From positions 1 to 64,000 of the forward strand of contig JAPPHB010000003.1 in the NCBI GenBank assembly GCA_028821195.1: a stretch of 64,000 nt of DNA, in the 5' to 3' direction. Within the stretch, counting starts at the first letter, position 1. Each line of letters begins with the position of its first letter. The notes beneath the pieces were generated by a model. It was not told the origin of the DNA and made no database searches. It was given only the letters and a program-made list of their open reading frames with translations. The stretch is from Gammaproteobacteria bacterium. GTDB taxonomy: Bacteria > Gemmatimonadota > Gemmatimonadetes > Longimicrobiales > Gaopeijiaceae. Shown piece by piece: positions 50,371 through 58,981 of the stretch. The position numbers were made by a program, and so were the translations under genes.

Positions 50371-51390
50371 TCACGCGGGCTGCAACTCCTTCAGATCCCT
50401 GAAGCGGATCAGCCGGCGGCTTTCTTCGTCCCAGAGCGCCAGGTTGATGAGCTTCAGCGTGTCCCGAACGCGGACTTCGCGCACCACGTGGAACTCCTCG
50501 TTTTCCTCGTGCGCCCGCTGGAGCTTGTAGTTGGGGATGCGCATGCTCATGTGGTGCACGTGGTGGAACCCGATGTTCGCCGACAGCCACCGGAGCGGGG
50601 CGGGAAGCACGAGATACGAGCTTCCGTAGAGCGACGCATCGTAGTAGTCCCACTCCTCGTGCCTGTCCCAATAGGTCTGCTCGAACTGGTGCTGCACGTA
50701 GAACATCCAGACGCCGGCCGTAGTGGCGAAGAGCTGAACCGGCGCGTGGGTCAGCAGAAAGCGCTGGTATCCGATCGTCTCCCCCATCAGCACCACAACG
50801 GCCACCAGCGCCACGTTCGTCCAGAAGACCCCGCGCCACGCCTGCTTCCATCGCGCCGGCACATCCCACGGAAACCGGTGCTTGATGAGGAAGATGAACA
50901 GGGGGCCCAGCACGAAGAGCACGAACGGGTGCCGGTACAGCCTGTAGCGCAGACGGCGATACCAGGGCCACGCCAGATACTCGCGCACGGTGAAGGTGTC
51001 GATGTCGCCGAAGCCGCGGAAATCGAGGTCGCCCGAATGCGCGTGATGGTAGGCGTGCGCGCGCTTCCAGTAGTCGTAGGGGGTCAGCAGCAGGACCCCG
51101 ATGCAGCGCCCCAACCACTGACGCGCCGCGTGCGAACGGAAGAAGGAGCCGTGCCCGCAGTCGTGCTGGATCATGAAGAGGCGCATCATGAACCCGGCAG
51201 TAGGCAGCGCGAGCAGGGCGGTCAGCCAGTAGCCCACCTCCAGGCTGCGCAGGGTCGCATACCAGAGCACCACGAAGGGGATGGCGGAGGTGAGCAGCTG
51301 GCGAACGCTGGCGCCGGTGTCCGGCCCCCAGTACGGCCTCAGGATGGCGTTCCAGCGGGCGACCTTCTCGCGGTCGAGGGCGGGGGTCAT
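50371..51390 (-). CDS. Membrane fatty acid desaturase
   Basis: A 339-residue integral-membrane di-iron desaturase. The three histidine boxes are intact: HDCGH (76-80), HAYHH (112-116, within HAYHHAHSG) and HHVHH near residue 276. About four membrane helices surround them. It introduces double bonds into membrane acyl chains, affecting fluidity. It lies 81 bases downstream of the amidase gene on the same strand. The ATG has GGAGG-like bases nearby. The length is normal for the family. Confidence 0.9.
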   Translation of the reverse strand: MTPALDREKVARWNAILRPYWGPDTGASVRQLLTSAIPFVVLWYATLRSLEVGYWLTALLALPTAGFMMRLFMIQHDCGHGSFFRSHAARQWLGRCIGVLLLTPYDYWKRAHAYHHAHSGDLDFRGFGDIDTFTVREYLAWPWYRRLRYRLYRHPFVLFVLGPLFIFLIKHRFPWDVPARWKQAWRGVFWTNVALVAVVVLMGETIGYQRFLLTHAPVQLFATTAGVWMFYVQHQFEQTYWDRHEEWDYYDASLYGSSYLVLPAPLRWLSANIGFHHVHHMSMRIPNYKLQRAHEENEEFHVVREVRVRDTLKLINLALWDEESRRLIRFRDLKELQPA

Positions 51391-51471
51391 GGGGTGCCTC
51401 CTGCGTCGAGCCGGGTCACTCGACGGAGTCGAGTTCGGGTGGGCTGGTGAATGAGGGGAGGATCGCCGCGC

Positions 51472-53073
51472 TCAACGCCGGATCGTCTCTCCTGGAAGCG
51501 CCGGCGCGTGCACCGGATCGCGGCGCACCTTCGTCGCCTGCTCGAAGGCGTAGCCCAGGGCGAAAAGCCGGCCCTCGCTGAAGGGCCGGCCGAAGAACGA
51601 GATTCCGACAGGCAGCCGGTTGCTCGTATAGCCGGCCGGCACGATCAGGTCGGGAAGCCCGCTCAGGTTGGCCAGGTTGGTCGCGGACGGCGAAGGGTTG
51701 GGTGACGAGGAACCCCGGTAGACTCCCGCCTGCCCGGGTCGGGTCGGCGAGGTGGGATAGACGATGGCGTCGAGTTCGTTGGCGTCCAGCAGCCCCTCCA
51801 GGTTGGCGCGCACCAGCGGCAGGCCGTGGTCGTACATGGCCCTGTACAGGTAGTCGTCCGGAGTGCCGGTGTTCAGCTCCTGCTCGAAGAGGGTCCAGCG
51901 CGTGGGGTTGGGCACACCGCCCTCGGGCGGGGCCGCGAGGATCTTCGAGGCGCGCTCGATCATCTCCTCGAGCGTGCGCGGATACCCGGGCGCCAGGTCG
52001 GCGAGGTACGCCTCGATCTGCGGCTTGAACTCGCGCCAGCGGATGGTCTGGTAGTACTGAGCCTTGGCCTCGAGCAGCCACGGCGGGTAGCGCACGTCCA
52101 CCACCGTCGCCCCGGCGGCGCGCATGGCGTCCAGCCCCGCCTCGATGATCCAGTCGACCTCGTCGTCGTAGCCCAGAAAGTCGCGCGCGACGCCGATGCG
52201 TGCGCCATCCAGCGCGTCCGCGTCCAGGAATGCGGTATAGTCGGTCTCGTAGCGCCCCTCGCTGGCCAGCGTCGCTTCGTCGGCGGGGTCCACGCCCACC
52301 ATCACGTTCATCATCGCGGCGACGTCGTAGACGTGGCGGGCCATGGGGCCGGCGGTGTCGAAGGAGAGCGCGAGCGGCACGATGCCGTCCCGGCTGAGCA
52401 GCCCGTGCGTGGGCTTGAGCCCGGCGATGCCGTTGGCGGTGGAGGGGCCGCGCACGGAGCCTCCGGTGTCGGTGCCGATCCCGAGGTGCCCGTAGGAGGC
52501 GGCGATGGCGACGCCGGTCCCGCCGGAGGAACCGGACGGGTTGCGGGCAAGGTCGTGCGGGTTCCGCATGGGCCCGTCGATGGAGCTGAGCTGCACTCCC
52601 GACGCGAACTCGCTCATGTTGAGCTTGGCCAGAATGATGGCTCCCGCCTCCCGGAGCTTGCGCACGATGAAGGCGTCGTCGGGCGGAACCGAACCCTTCA
52701 GGAGGAGCGACCCCGCGGTCGTGGGCATGTCGCCGGTGTCGACGTTGTCCTTGAGCAACACCGGGATGCCGTGCAGCAGCGAGCGGGGGCCCCGGGTGCG
52801 TCGTTCCTCGTCCAGGGCCCGTGCCTTCTCCAGCGCCTGCGGGTTGAGCGTCAGGACGGCGTTGAGCGCTGGCCCCTGGTCGTCGTAGGCCTCGATGCGC
52901 GCCAGGTAGAGTTCAACCAGCCGCTCCGCAGTGAGCGAGCCCGCGTCGAAGGCCGCGTTGATGTCGGCGATGGTGGCTTCGGAGAGCGAGAGGGACTGGG
53001 CTTCCGCCGCGGCGGGCAGAACGGTGGCGGCCAGCCAGACGACGAACGCGCGGCGGATCGAGATGCGATTCAT
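51472..53073 (-). CDS. Exported amidase-signature enzyme
   Basis: A 533-residue amidase with a Sec signal (FVVWLAATVLPAAAEAQ). The Ser-cisSer-Lys triad is intact: Lys in PVLLKDNVDTGD, Ser in NPSGSSGGTGVA and Ser in GTDTGGSVRGP. It hydrolyses amide bonds of unknown substrates in the periplasm. It starts five bases after the stop of the plug-like gene, so the two are cotranscribed. The C-terminal half has the usual IVPAGYTSNRLPVGISFFGRPFSE. Confidence 0.9.
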   Translation of the reverse strand: MNRISIRRAFVVWLAATVLPAAAEAQSLSLSEATIADINAAFDAGSLTAERLVELYLARIEAYDDQGPALNAVLTLNPQALEKARALDEERRTRGPRSLLHGIPVLLKDNVDTGDMPTTAGSLLLKGSVPPDDAFIVRKLREAGAIILAKLNMSEFASGVQLSSIDGPMRNPHDLARNPSGSSGGTGVAIAASYGHLGIGTDTGGSVRGPSTANGIAGLKPTHGLLSRDGIVPLALSFDTAGPMARHVYDVAAMMNVMVGVDPADEATLASEGRYETDYTAFLDADALDGARIGVARDFLGYDDEVDWIIEAGLDAMRAAGATVVDVRYPPWLLEAKAQYYQTIRWREFKPQIEAYLADLAPGYPRTLEEMIERASKILAAPPEGGVPNPTRWTLFEQELNTGTPDDYLYRAMYDHGLPLVRANLEGLLDANELDAIVYPTSPTRPGQAGVYRGSSSPNPSPSATNLANLSGLPDLIVPAGYTSNRLPVGISFFGRPFSEGRLFALGYAFEQATKVRRDPVHAPALPGETIRR

Positions 53074-53078
53074 GGGCT

Positions 53079-54332
53079 TCAGCGGCCGTGTCGGAAGAAG
53101 CGATCGGAAATGGTCAGCAGCAACGGCGTGCCCACGGTCATCGTCAGGATGCCGCCGATGCGGAGGCCTTTGCTGTCATACTCGGGATCCTCCCCGTGCA
53201 TCAGCATCACGTATCCGGCGGTGGTCGAGATCAGCCCGGCCATCGCGACGTGAAAGAAGCGGCCACGCGATCGCCCCGTGCTCCCGGAGCGCGTCGCCGC
53301 CAGGCTCCCCGCGGCGCCGGGCAGGCTCAGCGCGAACACGCCGGTCGCCATCGTGGTCAGAGCTCCGCACTGGGTGTCGAACTGCGTGCCATGGTCGGTG
53401 GATACGGTCCCCACGCACTGCTTCAGGGTCAGGTACCCGAGCCCCACGCCCAGCGCGTTGGCCAGAACCGTGCTCCCGAAAACCTTGGCCGACGGGTGCG
53501 ACTCCTCTTCCAGCGACCAGTCCCAGCCTCGCCTGGAAGAGGTGCGAAACGGGTTTTGCCGCTCTGGAAGGCTTGGAAGTCGCGACTCGACCAGGAGGGC
53601 GCCGCGCGCGCCGCGGTCGCCGTAGCGGATCACCGCCTCAAGGGGCGAGAGGACCTCAACACGTTCGATATCGTCCAGGGAGAGGCTCGAGTAGATCTGC
53701 CCGGGATCCGCCACCGCCACCCCGTCCAGGTACACTGCGATCTCGTCGCACTCGCCAGCTCCGCTGCCCCGATACTCCACGCACAGCCGGCCACCGCCCC
53801 TGGCGCCGCCGCGCACGCGTATGCCGGACATGCCGCCGCGCAGCAGATCCCCCAGGTGCTGGCCGGTGCGCGCGGCCTGCTCGATTTCCTCCACCGGAAT
53901 CTCGTTGACGCTGAACCCGGAGGTGATGCGGCGGCGCTCGACCTCGCTGAGCGCTTCGACCACGAGGGGCTGGAACTGGATGGCGCGCGGCGACATGAAC
54001 GCCTCGATCCTCAGGTCCCTTCCCGCCTCGACACCCACATGCTGCGCGTACTCGCCGTAGGCGATGTGCTCCATGACCACCACGCGCTCGCCCACGGGGA
54101 CATCGTCGATGAGAAAGGTCCCGTTCGCCCCGGAGATCTCCTGCAGCACTCCGTCCGGCACCGAGATGCGGACCATCACTCCCGCGACCGGCTGGAAGGT
54201 GTCCTGGTCGACGATGCGGCCGAAAACGCTGCCCGTGCCCCGCGCCGCTTCGGCATCCTGGGCGTCGGCCGGCGCCGGCAGCAGCAGCGGGAGAAGCACG
54301 AGCGCGCTGCCGAGCCATCTCACTGGATTCAC
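53079..54332 (-). CDS. Exported protein with carboxypeptidase-like and TonB-plug-like domains
   Basis: A 417-residue protein with a Sec signal (ALVLLPLLLPAPADAQ). A carboxypeptidase-regulatory-like fold follows (GSVFGRIVDQDTFQPVAGVMVRIS, then ANGTFLIDDVPVGERVVVM). Next comes a plug-like region (EIEQAARTGQHLGDLLRGGMSGIRV ... DIERVEVLSPLEAVIRYGDRGARGALLVES). No beta-barrel follows; instead there are hydrophobic segments near 310-400 (VLANALGVGLGYLTL, MAGLISTTAGYVMLM). This is a truncated or repurposed TonB-receptor-like architecture. It is the first gene of an operon with the amidase. A DUF-level function is unknown. Confidence 0.7.
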   Translation of the reverse strand: MNPVRWLGSALVLLPLLLPAPADAQDAEAARGTGSVFGRIVDQDTFQPVAGVMVRISVPDGVLQEISGANGTFLIDDVPVGERVVVMEHIAYGEYAQHVGVEAGRDLRIEAFMSPRAIQFQPLVVEALSEVERRRITSGFSVNEIPVEEIEQAARTGQHLGDLLRGGMSGIRVRGGARGGGRLCVEYRGSGAGECDEIAVYLDGVAVADPGQIYSSLSLDDIERVEVLSPLEAVIRYGDRGARGALLVESRLPSLPERQNPFRTSSRRGWDWSLEEESHPSAKVFGSTVLANALGVGLGYLTLKQCVGTVSTDHGTQFDTQCGALTTMATGVFALSLPGAAGSLAATRSGSTGRSRGRFFHVAMAGLISTTAGYVMLMHGEDPEYDSKGLRIGGILTMTVGTPLLLTISDRFFRHGR

Positions 54333-54396
54333 TGCCCCTCCCCTGGACCGTTGCGGCGGAACCGCCGCCCGGCAATGTACGCCCGCGGCCCTGCGC

Positions 54397-55533
54397 TCAA
54401 AAGATGTTGGCCTCGACGGGGATGTCCTCCCCGAAACGATTGTGGCGGAAGGCGGTCACGTCGACGGTGTGCGCCTCGCCGTCCGCGATCAGCTCCGACA
54501 CCGCGAGCCCGGTGGCCGGGGCGTGCATGATCCCGTGCCCGGAGAAGCCGCACGCGTCGATCCATCCGCGGGCGCCGGGGTTGAAGCCGATGATCGGGCT
54601 GTTGTCCGGGGTGACGCCGTAGTACCCCCACCAGCTCCCGCGGCGGTCGACCCCGAGGTCCTCCCACCAGGGGAAGCGCTCGACGCCCGTGAGAAAGACG
54701 TGCTCGAGCCAGTCCCAGTTCACTCCTTCGGTGAAGCCGTAGGCCTGGGTGAGATCGTCGAGGCCGAAAAGGACGCGGTCGCCCTCGCTGCGCAGATACA
54801 CGCCGGTGGCGAGGTCGATGGTGAGGGGATAGGTGCGCGGGTCGCGCACGGGTGCGCTGAGAAAGATGTTGATGCGCTTCGGCCCCACGGGGAGATGCAG
54901 CCCGGCCAACTCCGCGACCGTTCCCGACCATGCACCCCCGGCGTTCACGAAGTGCGCGCACGAAAAGACTTCGCCGCCGCACTCGACCCGCCACCCCTTC
55001 CCTTCCGCCAACAACCCGGTCACGGGGGAGGAGAACCGGTAGCGCACCCCCAGCTCCCGGCCCATCGCCACCCAGGCGTGCGTTGCCATGTGGGGGTCGA
55101 TCACCCCGTCCCACGGCCCATAGGTGGTGCCCGCCAGCCCCTCCGTCTCGAAGTCGACGTAGCGTTGCGCCTCCACCGGATCGACCACCTCGACGGGCGC
55201 TCCCAGGCTCTTCTGCAGCGCGACCGACTCCAGGTGCCGCTCCCATTTGTCGTGGGGGACCAGCAGCAGGTAGCCGATGTCGCGGTAGCCGACCTCGTGG
55301 CCGTGGCGCTCCGGGAATTCCCGGTAGACGGGCAGGGAATACATCGAGAGGCCGATGTTCGCGGCGGTGGTGAACTGGACGCGCACGCCGGCGGCGCTCC
55401 TGCCGGTGGAGCCCATGGCGGGCGCCACGTCCATCTCGGCCACCAGCACGCGCAGCCCGCGGCGGGCCAGGTGCCAGGCGCAGGAGGCGCCCATGATGCC
55501 GGCGCCGGCGATGACGACGTCGGGGTTCTTCAA
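54397..55533 (-). CDS. FAD-dependent oxidoreductase (DAO / sarcosine oxidase-like)
   Basis: A 378-residue flavoenzyme. The dinucleotide motif GAGIMGASCAWHLARRG is at the N-terminus (8-24). The C-terminal GIMHAPATGLAVSELIADGEAHTVD is the typical FAD-closing segment of D-amino-acid/sarcosine oxidases. The substrate is unassigned; members oxidise amino or N-methyl groups. It starts in a four-base overlap with the stop of the M23 peptidase gene (ATGA), so the two are cotranscribed. Confidence 0.85.
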   Translation of the reverse strand: MKNPDVVIAGAGIMGASCAWHLARRGLRVLVAEMDVAPAMGSTGRSAAGVRVQFTTAANIGLSMYSLPVYREFPERHGHEVGYRDIGYLLLVPHDKWERHLESVALQKSLGAPVEVVDPVEAQRYVDFETEGLAGTTYGPWDGVIDPHMATHAWVAMGRELGVRYRFSSPVTGLLAEGKGWRVECGGEVFSCAHFVNAGGAWSGTVAELAGLHLPVGPKRINIFLSAPVRDPRTYPLTIDLATGVYLRSEGDRVLFGLDDLTQAYGFTEGVNWDWLEHVFLTGVERFPWWEDLGVDRRGSWWGYYGVTPDNSPIIGFNPGARGWIDACGFSGHGIMHAPATGLAVSELIADGEAHTVDVTAFRHNRFGEDIPVEANIF

Positions 55534-56525
55534 ATCCCGGACAGCGCCAGCAGGCTTAGGGGATCGACGGTGGTGGTGCCGTAGCGCACCACCCAGTGCA
55601 GGTGCGGGCCGGTAACGCGGCCGGTGGCGCCGACCAGTCCGATGGGGGTCCCGGCGGTGACCGTGTCGCCCGCCTCCACCAGCTGGCCGCTAAGGTGGAA
55701 GTAGCCGGTCAGCAGCCCGGCGCCGTGGTTCAGGTAGACGATGCCGCCCGCCAGCAGGAAGCCGTCCACCAGCGCCACCACTCCGTCGGCGGCCGCGCGC
55801 ACCGTGTCACCGGGGAACCCGGCCAGGTCGAGGCCCATGTGGCGGCTGGAAACCTGTCCGTTGAACACGCGGCCGGTGCCGAAGCCGCTGGTCACGCGGG
55901 AGTCGCGCGGAAGCACCACCTGCGGACTCCACAGCCGCGGGGTCGCGTGCGCCTCGCGCGCCACCTGGTTGGCCTTGGCCTGGTCGCCCCGCAGCCGCGC
56001 CTGATCCTCCTCGCCCAGCGGCGACCCGAAGCGCGGCGCCACCGTCAGGCGCTCGTGCTCGTACTCGCCCGCCACGATCGCGATGCGCAGCGAGTCGGTC
56101 TGGGTGCGGCCGTCGGCGTAGCTGGCCGTGACCCAGGCGTCGATCGAGTCCGTGGCTCCGATGGGAACCGGCGCCAGGCTCACCAGCACGGTGTTGGCGG
56201 GTCCCTCTTCGCCTCCGGCCGTGGCCGACCCGGGAGTTGCCGACACGGTCGCGCGCGGCTGGAAGTGCAGCTCCTCCCCTCCGGCCTCTCCCGCGGCCGA
56301 CACCATGCCGTCCACCTCCGGCGCCGCCACGTGGATGAGGAAGAGATGTCCCTGCACGGGCAGGGCGGGTTCCCAACCCACCTCGACCGGCGCAAGCTCC
56401 GGCAGCGGGGGCTCCCGAAGAGCGAGAAACGCCAACCCCAGCACCACGGTCAGGAGCAGGCCCGCGAACCCGACCCACACGCCGCGGTGCTGCCTCGTGT
56501 TCCGACTGGATGCGGCCATCGTCAT
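55530..56525 (-). CDS. M23-family metallopeptidase, membrane-anchored
   Basis: A 331-residue protein with an N-terminal transmembrane segment (GVWVGFAGLLLTVVLGLAFLAL) and a periplasmic domain. The C-terminal LytM fold (about 215-320) carries the zinc ligands: His229-x3-Asp233 (RHMGLD), His277 in GYFHLSG, and His308/His310 in GPHLHWVV. It would cleave peptidoglycan cross-links. The middle (EYEHERLTVAPRFGSP) resembles a peptidase regulatory linker. It begins at ATG 56525 or 56519. It overlaps the FAD oxidoreductase gene. Confidence 0.9.
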   Translation of the reverse strand: MTMAASSRNTRQHRGVWVGFAGLLLTVVLGLAFLALREPPLPELAPVEVGWEPALPVQGHLFLIHVAAPEVDGMVSAAGEAGGEELHFQPRATVSATPGSATAGGEEGPANTVLVSLAPVPIGATDSIDAWVTASYADGRTQTDSLRIAIVAGEYEHERLTVAPRFGSPLGEEDQARLRGDQAKANQVAREAHATPRLWSPQVVLPRDSRVTSGFGTGRVFNGQVSSRHMGLDLAGFPGDTVRAAADGVVALVDGFLLAGGIVYLNHGAGLLTGYFHLSGQLVEAGDTVTAGTPIGLVGATGRVTGPHLHWVVRYGTTTVDPLSLLALSGI

Positions 56526-56618
56526 CGCCTGTCCCCTTGCTCCGCCTCTGTTCAGCCCGCCCCGTCCGCTTCCCTGTCCCCTCGGCCGCAGCCGGCCTTC
56601 GCGCGGCGTCTCCTCTCA

Positions 56619-56691
<73 letters not shown>

Positions 56692-56728
56692 GACGCAATA
56701 ATACATGGCAGTCCGCCCTCCGAGCCAT

Positions 56729-57403
56729 CTACACCGAGGGGCCCGGCCCCGCTTCCTCTCCCGTCATCCGGAGTTCCAGTTGCTCCAGCCCGAACGTCAT
56801 CCGGTGATGGGGCGTGGGGCCGACGCGCCGGATGGCGTCGCGGTGCTCCTCCGTGCCGTAGCCCATGTTCCGCTCCCAGCCGTACTCCGGATAACGGCGA
56901 GCAAGGCGGGTCATGAGCCGGTCCCGGCACACCTTGGCCACGATGGAGGCGCAGGCCACCGAGTGCACCAGGGCGTCGCCGCCAACCACCGCCTCGTGCT
57001 GCCAGGCAAGGTCGCGCATCGGCAGACCGTCCACCACGACGTGGTCGGGGTGTCGGGGCAGGCGGCGAATCGCCCGCTCCATGGCGCGCGCCGTTGCCCG
57101 CAGGATATTGACCTCGTCGATCTCGCGCGCCGATGCGGCCCCCACGGCGACGGCGGCGGCCTGCTCCCGGATCCGCCGCGCCACCTCTTCCCGCTGCTCG
57201 CGCGACACCCGCTTGGAGTCGTCCGCTCCCTCCACGCCGACTCCTTCCCGCAGAACCACGGCCGCGGCCACCACCGGACCCGCCAGCGGCCCCCGGCCCG
57301 CTTCGTCCACGCCCGCGACCCACGAAAGAGCGCGGCTCCAGAACCCGCGCTCGTAGTCGAGCGGGATCCGGAGCCCCGATTCAACGCCTGGTCCCGGCGT
57401 CAT
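56729..57403 (-). CDS. rnhB: Ribonuclease HII
   Basis: A 224-residue endonuclease that removes RNA from RNA-DNA hybrids and misincorporated ribonucleotides. The catalytic motif [14 protein letters not shown] (31-44) holds Asp33 and Glu34. The remaining sites are visible in [19 protein letters not shown] and [14 protein letters not shown]. It sits directly after rplS, the usual ribosomal-protein cluster order. Length is normal. Confidence 0.95.
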   Translation of the reverse strand: MTPGPGVESGLRIPLDYERGFWSRALSWVAGVDEAGRGPLAGPVVAAAVVLREGVGVEGADDSKRVSREQREEVARRIREQAAAVAVGAASAREIDEVNILRATARAMERAIRRLPRHPDHVVVDGLPMRDLAWQHEAVVGGDALVHSVACASIVAKVCRDRLMTRLARRYPEYGWERNMGYGTEEHRDAIRRVGPTPHHRMTFGLEQLELRMTGEEAGPGPSV

Positions 57404-57416
57404 CGCCGGTACGGTG

Positions 57417-57767
57417 TCAGCGGGTGCGCTTCTCCGGGATGCGCGCCGCTTTCCCGCGCAAGCCGCGCAGGTAGTAGAGCTTCGCCCGCCTCACACGCCC
57501 CCGCCGCACCACGTCGACGCCCTCGATCCAGGGCGACAGATACGGGAAGATGCGCTCCACCCCGATCCCACCCGAGATCTTGCGCACCATGAAGGTCTCG
57601 CCCATGCCCCCGCCGCGCCGGGCGATGCATACGCCCTCGAAGACCTGGATTCGTTCCTTGCGGCCCTCGCGAACCCGGTAGCGGACCCGCACCGTGTCGC
57701 CCGCGGCGAAGTCCGGCAGATCGGTGCGCACATGCTCCCTGTCGAGTTCCTGCAGCAGATCGCCCAT
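57417..57767 (-). CDS. rplS: 50S ribosomal protein L19
   Basis: A 116-residue ribosomal protein. Conserved L19 stretches are present: [35 protein letters not shown], then [24 protein letters not shown] and [23 protein letters not shown]. It is followed by rnhB with a 13-base gap, so the two are cotranscribed. In most bacteria trmD lies directly upstream; here the lipoprotein and SusC/SusD genes intervene. The 183-base upstream gap contains a small hairpin (GGGAG, loop, CTCCC) and AT-rich TTTTAAT that may be a separate promoter. Confidence 0.95.
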   Translation of the reverse strand: MGDLLQELDREHVRTDLPDFAAGDTVRVRYRVREGRKERIQVFEGVCIARRGGGMGETFMVRKISGGIGVERIFPYLSPWIEGVDVVRRGRVRRAKLYYLRGLRGKAARIPEKRTR

Positions 57768-57950
57768 GGTCCACCCCCTCAGGCGCCGTTCGGCCGAGAA
57801 GCGTTATCGATTGCGTAGCGGTTGCGCCACAGGGAGGAATCTCCCGTGCAGCATTAAAAGCTAACGCGAGCCGATTCATCCGTGAAGCCCGGCGTCCGGA
57901 CACTGGTCCCGAACGACCCGGCGCGAGAATGGAGAGTTCGCCGCTGGCCG

Positions 57951-58481
57951 CTAGCGCCCGAACAATCTCCCGATCGCGCCCACCCCGATGGCGATGCCCG
58001 CGGTGAAGCTCTCCGAGCCTCCCTCCCCGGGTATTTCCCCGGCCTCCCCACCCTCGACGCCGAGCGCCGCCAGGGCCAGGCCTACGGTTCCCGCAGTCAC
58101 CGCGACGCCGAGCACAACACTCCGCGTCCTCGAGAACTCGCGCACCTCGATGCTCGCGAGACCGTCACGGGCGACCTGCAGGGTGTCGTACTGCACGACT
58201 TCGCGGAAGGCGCCGATGACCTGCCGATTGCTGGCTTCGAACGAGATGGTATCCCCGAAGCTGATGATCAGCCCTTCGATGGCCACCGTCTCCGGCGGCG
58301 CGTTGGGATCGACGATGGCGGACTGGATCGGTACACGCAGTCGAGCCACCGAACCTACCGGCGCTTCCTCCACCAGGCGGTAGGTGTAGCAGCCGGACAC
58401 AAGCGGAAGGCCGCAAAGCAGCGCCGCGAAAAGGAGGGTGCGCAGCGCGCCCGCACGATCAGAACGCCACATCGATATCAC
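57951..58481 (-). CDS. Lipoprotein of unknown function
   Basis: A 176-residue protein with lipobox LVSGC. The mature part begins YTYRLVEEAPVGSVARLRVPIQS, then reads VRDG-like strand segments and ends with a Gly-rich hydrophobic stretch (VVLGVAVTAGTVGLALAALG) and GAIGRLFGR. That C-terminal segment suggests a membrane helix. Its ATG lies 23 bases inside the preceding gene, so the two are cotranscribed and coupled. No family recognised. Confidence 0.6.
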   Translation of the reverse strand: MISMWRSDRAGALRTLLFAALLCGLPLVSGCYTYRLVEEAPVGSVARLRVPIQSAIVDPNAPPETVAIEGLIISFGDTISFEASNRQVIGAFREVVQYDTLQVARDGLASIEVREFSRTRSVVLGVAVTAGTVGLALAALGVEGGEAGEIPGEGGSESFTAGIAIGVGAIGRLFGR

Positions 58482-58884
58482 GTGTCAGGAACTGGTTGAA
58501 GGAGTAGACGAAATGCCAGGGCTCGTCCGGGAATATCCCGCCGGACTCGTTCACCAGGTTGCGATCGTCCACATCCACGATCACATGCACTTCGAGCGTG
58601 TCGGACCCCAGCGACTCCGCCTGCACGAACCAGCGCCGATCGACCGAGATGTCGATCGCCCGGGTGAACGGGACTTCGTGAACGATGGTGTCCGACCTGA
58701 CGACCTGGACCCTGGTAACCCCGATGTCGTTCACGCCGGCAACGAACTGCGTGGAGTAGATGACGCGCACCTGCTGGCCCGCCTCGCCGCTCATCTCGAA
58801 GAAGATGTTGCGAGGCGTAAGGTCCTCGAAGATCTCGCAACCGGAAATGCCGACCAGCGCAATGGCGACGAGCAGCTTCTTCAC
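58459..58884 (-). CDS. Lipoprotein of unknown function
   Basis: A 141-residue lipoprotein, MKKLLVAIALVGISGC. The mature part is beta-rich (FFEMSGEAGQQVRVIYSTQFVAGVND, IVHEVPFTRAIDISVDRRWFVQAESLG). The start is GTG 58884 because the signal begins there; upstream sequence in frame is not signal-like. It is downstream of susD with a 97-base gap that contains a GC-rich hairpin. Probably part of a SusCD-linked envelope cassette. Confidence 0.65.
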   Translation of the reverse strand: MKKLLVAIALVGISGCEIFEDLTPRNIFFEMSGEAGQQVRVIYSTQFVAGVNDIGVTRVQVVRSDTIVHEVPFTRAIDISVDRRWFVQAESLGSDTLEVHVIVDVDDRNLVNESGGIFPDEPWHFVYSFNQFLTRDIDVAF

Positions 58885-58940
58885 GATGACGTCCGACTCA
58901 CGGCGGGCTTGTGTGACACCGGCGAAAAGCGGCAGCGGTG

Positions 58941-58972
58941 GGGGCACCCACGGCGAACCGAGGGCACCCCCA
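58941..58972 (-). terminator. Imperfect GC-rich hairpin after susD
   Basis: GGGGGCACCC and GGGCACCCCC can pair with a two-base internal mismatch, between the susD stop and the first small lipoprotein gene. A partial terminator or an attenuator is possible; no good T-run follows. Confidence 0.3.
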
Positions 58973-58981
58973 ACCTTGTAA

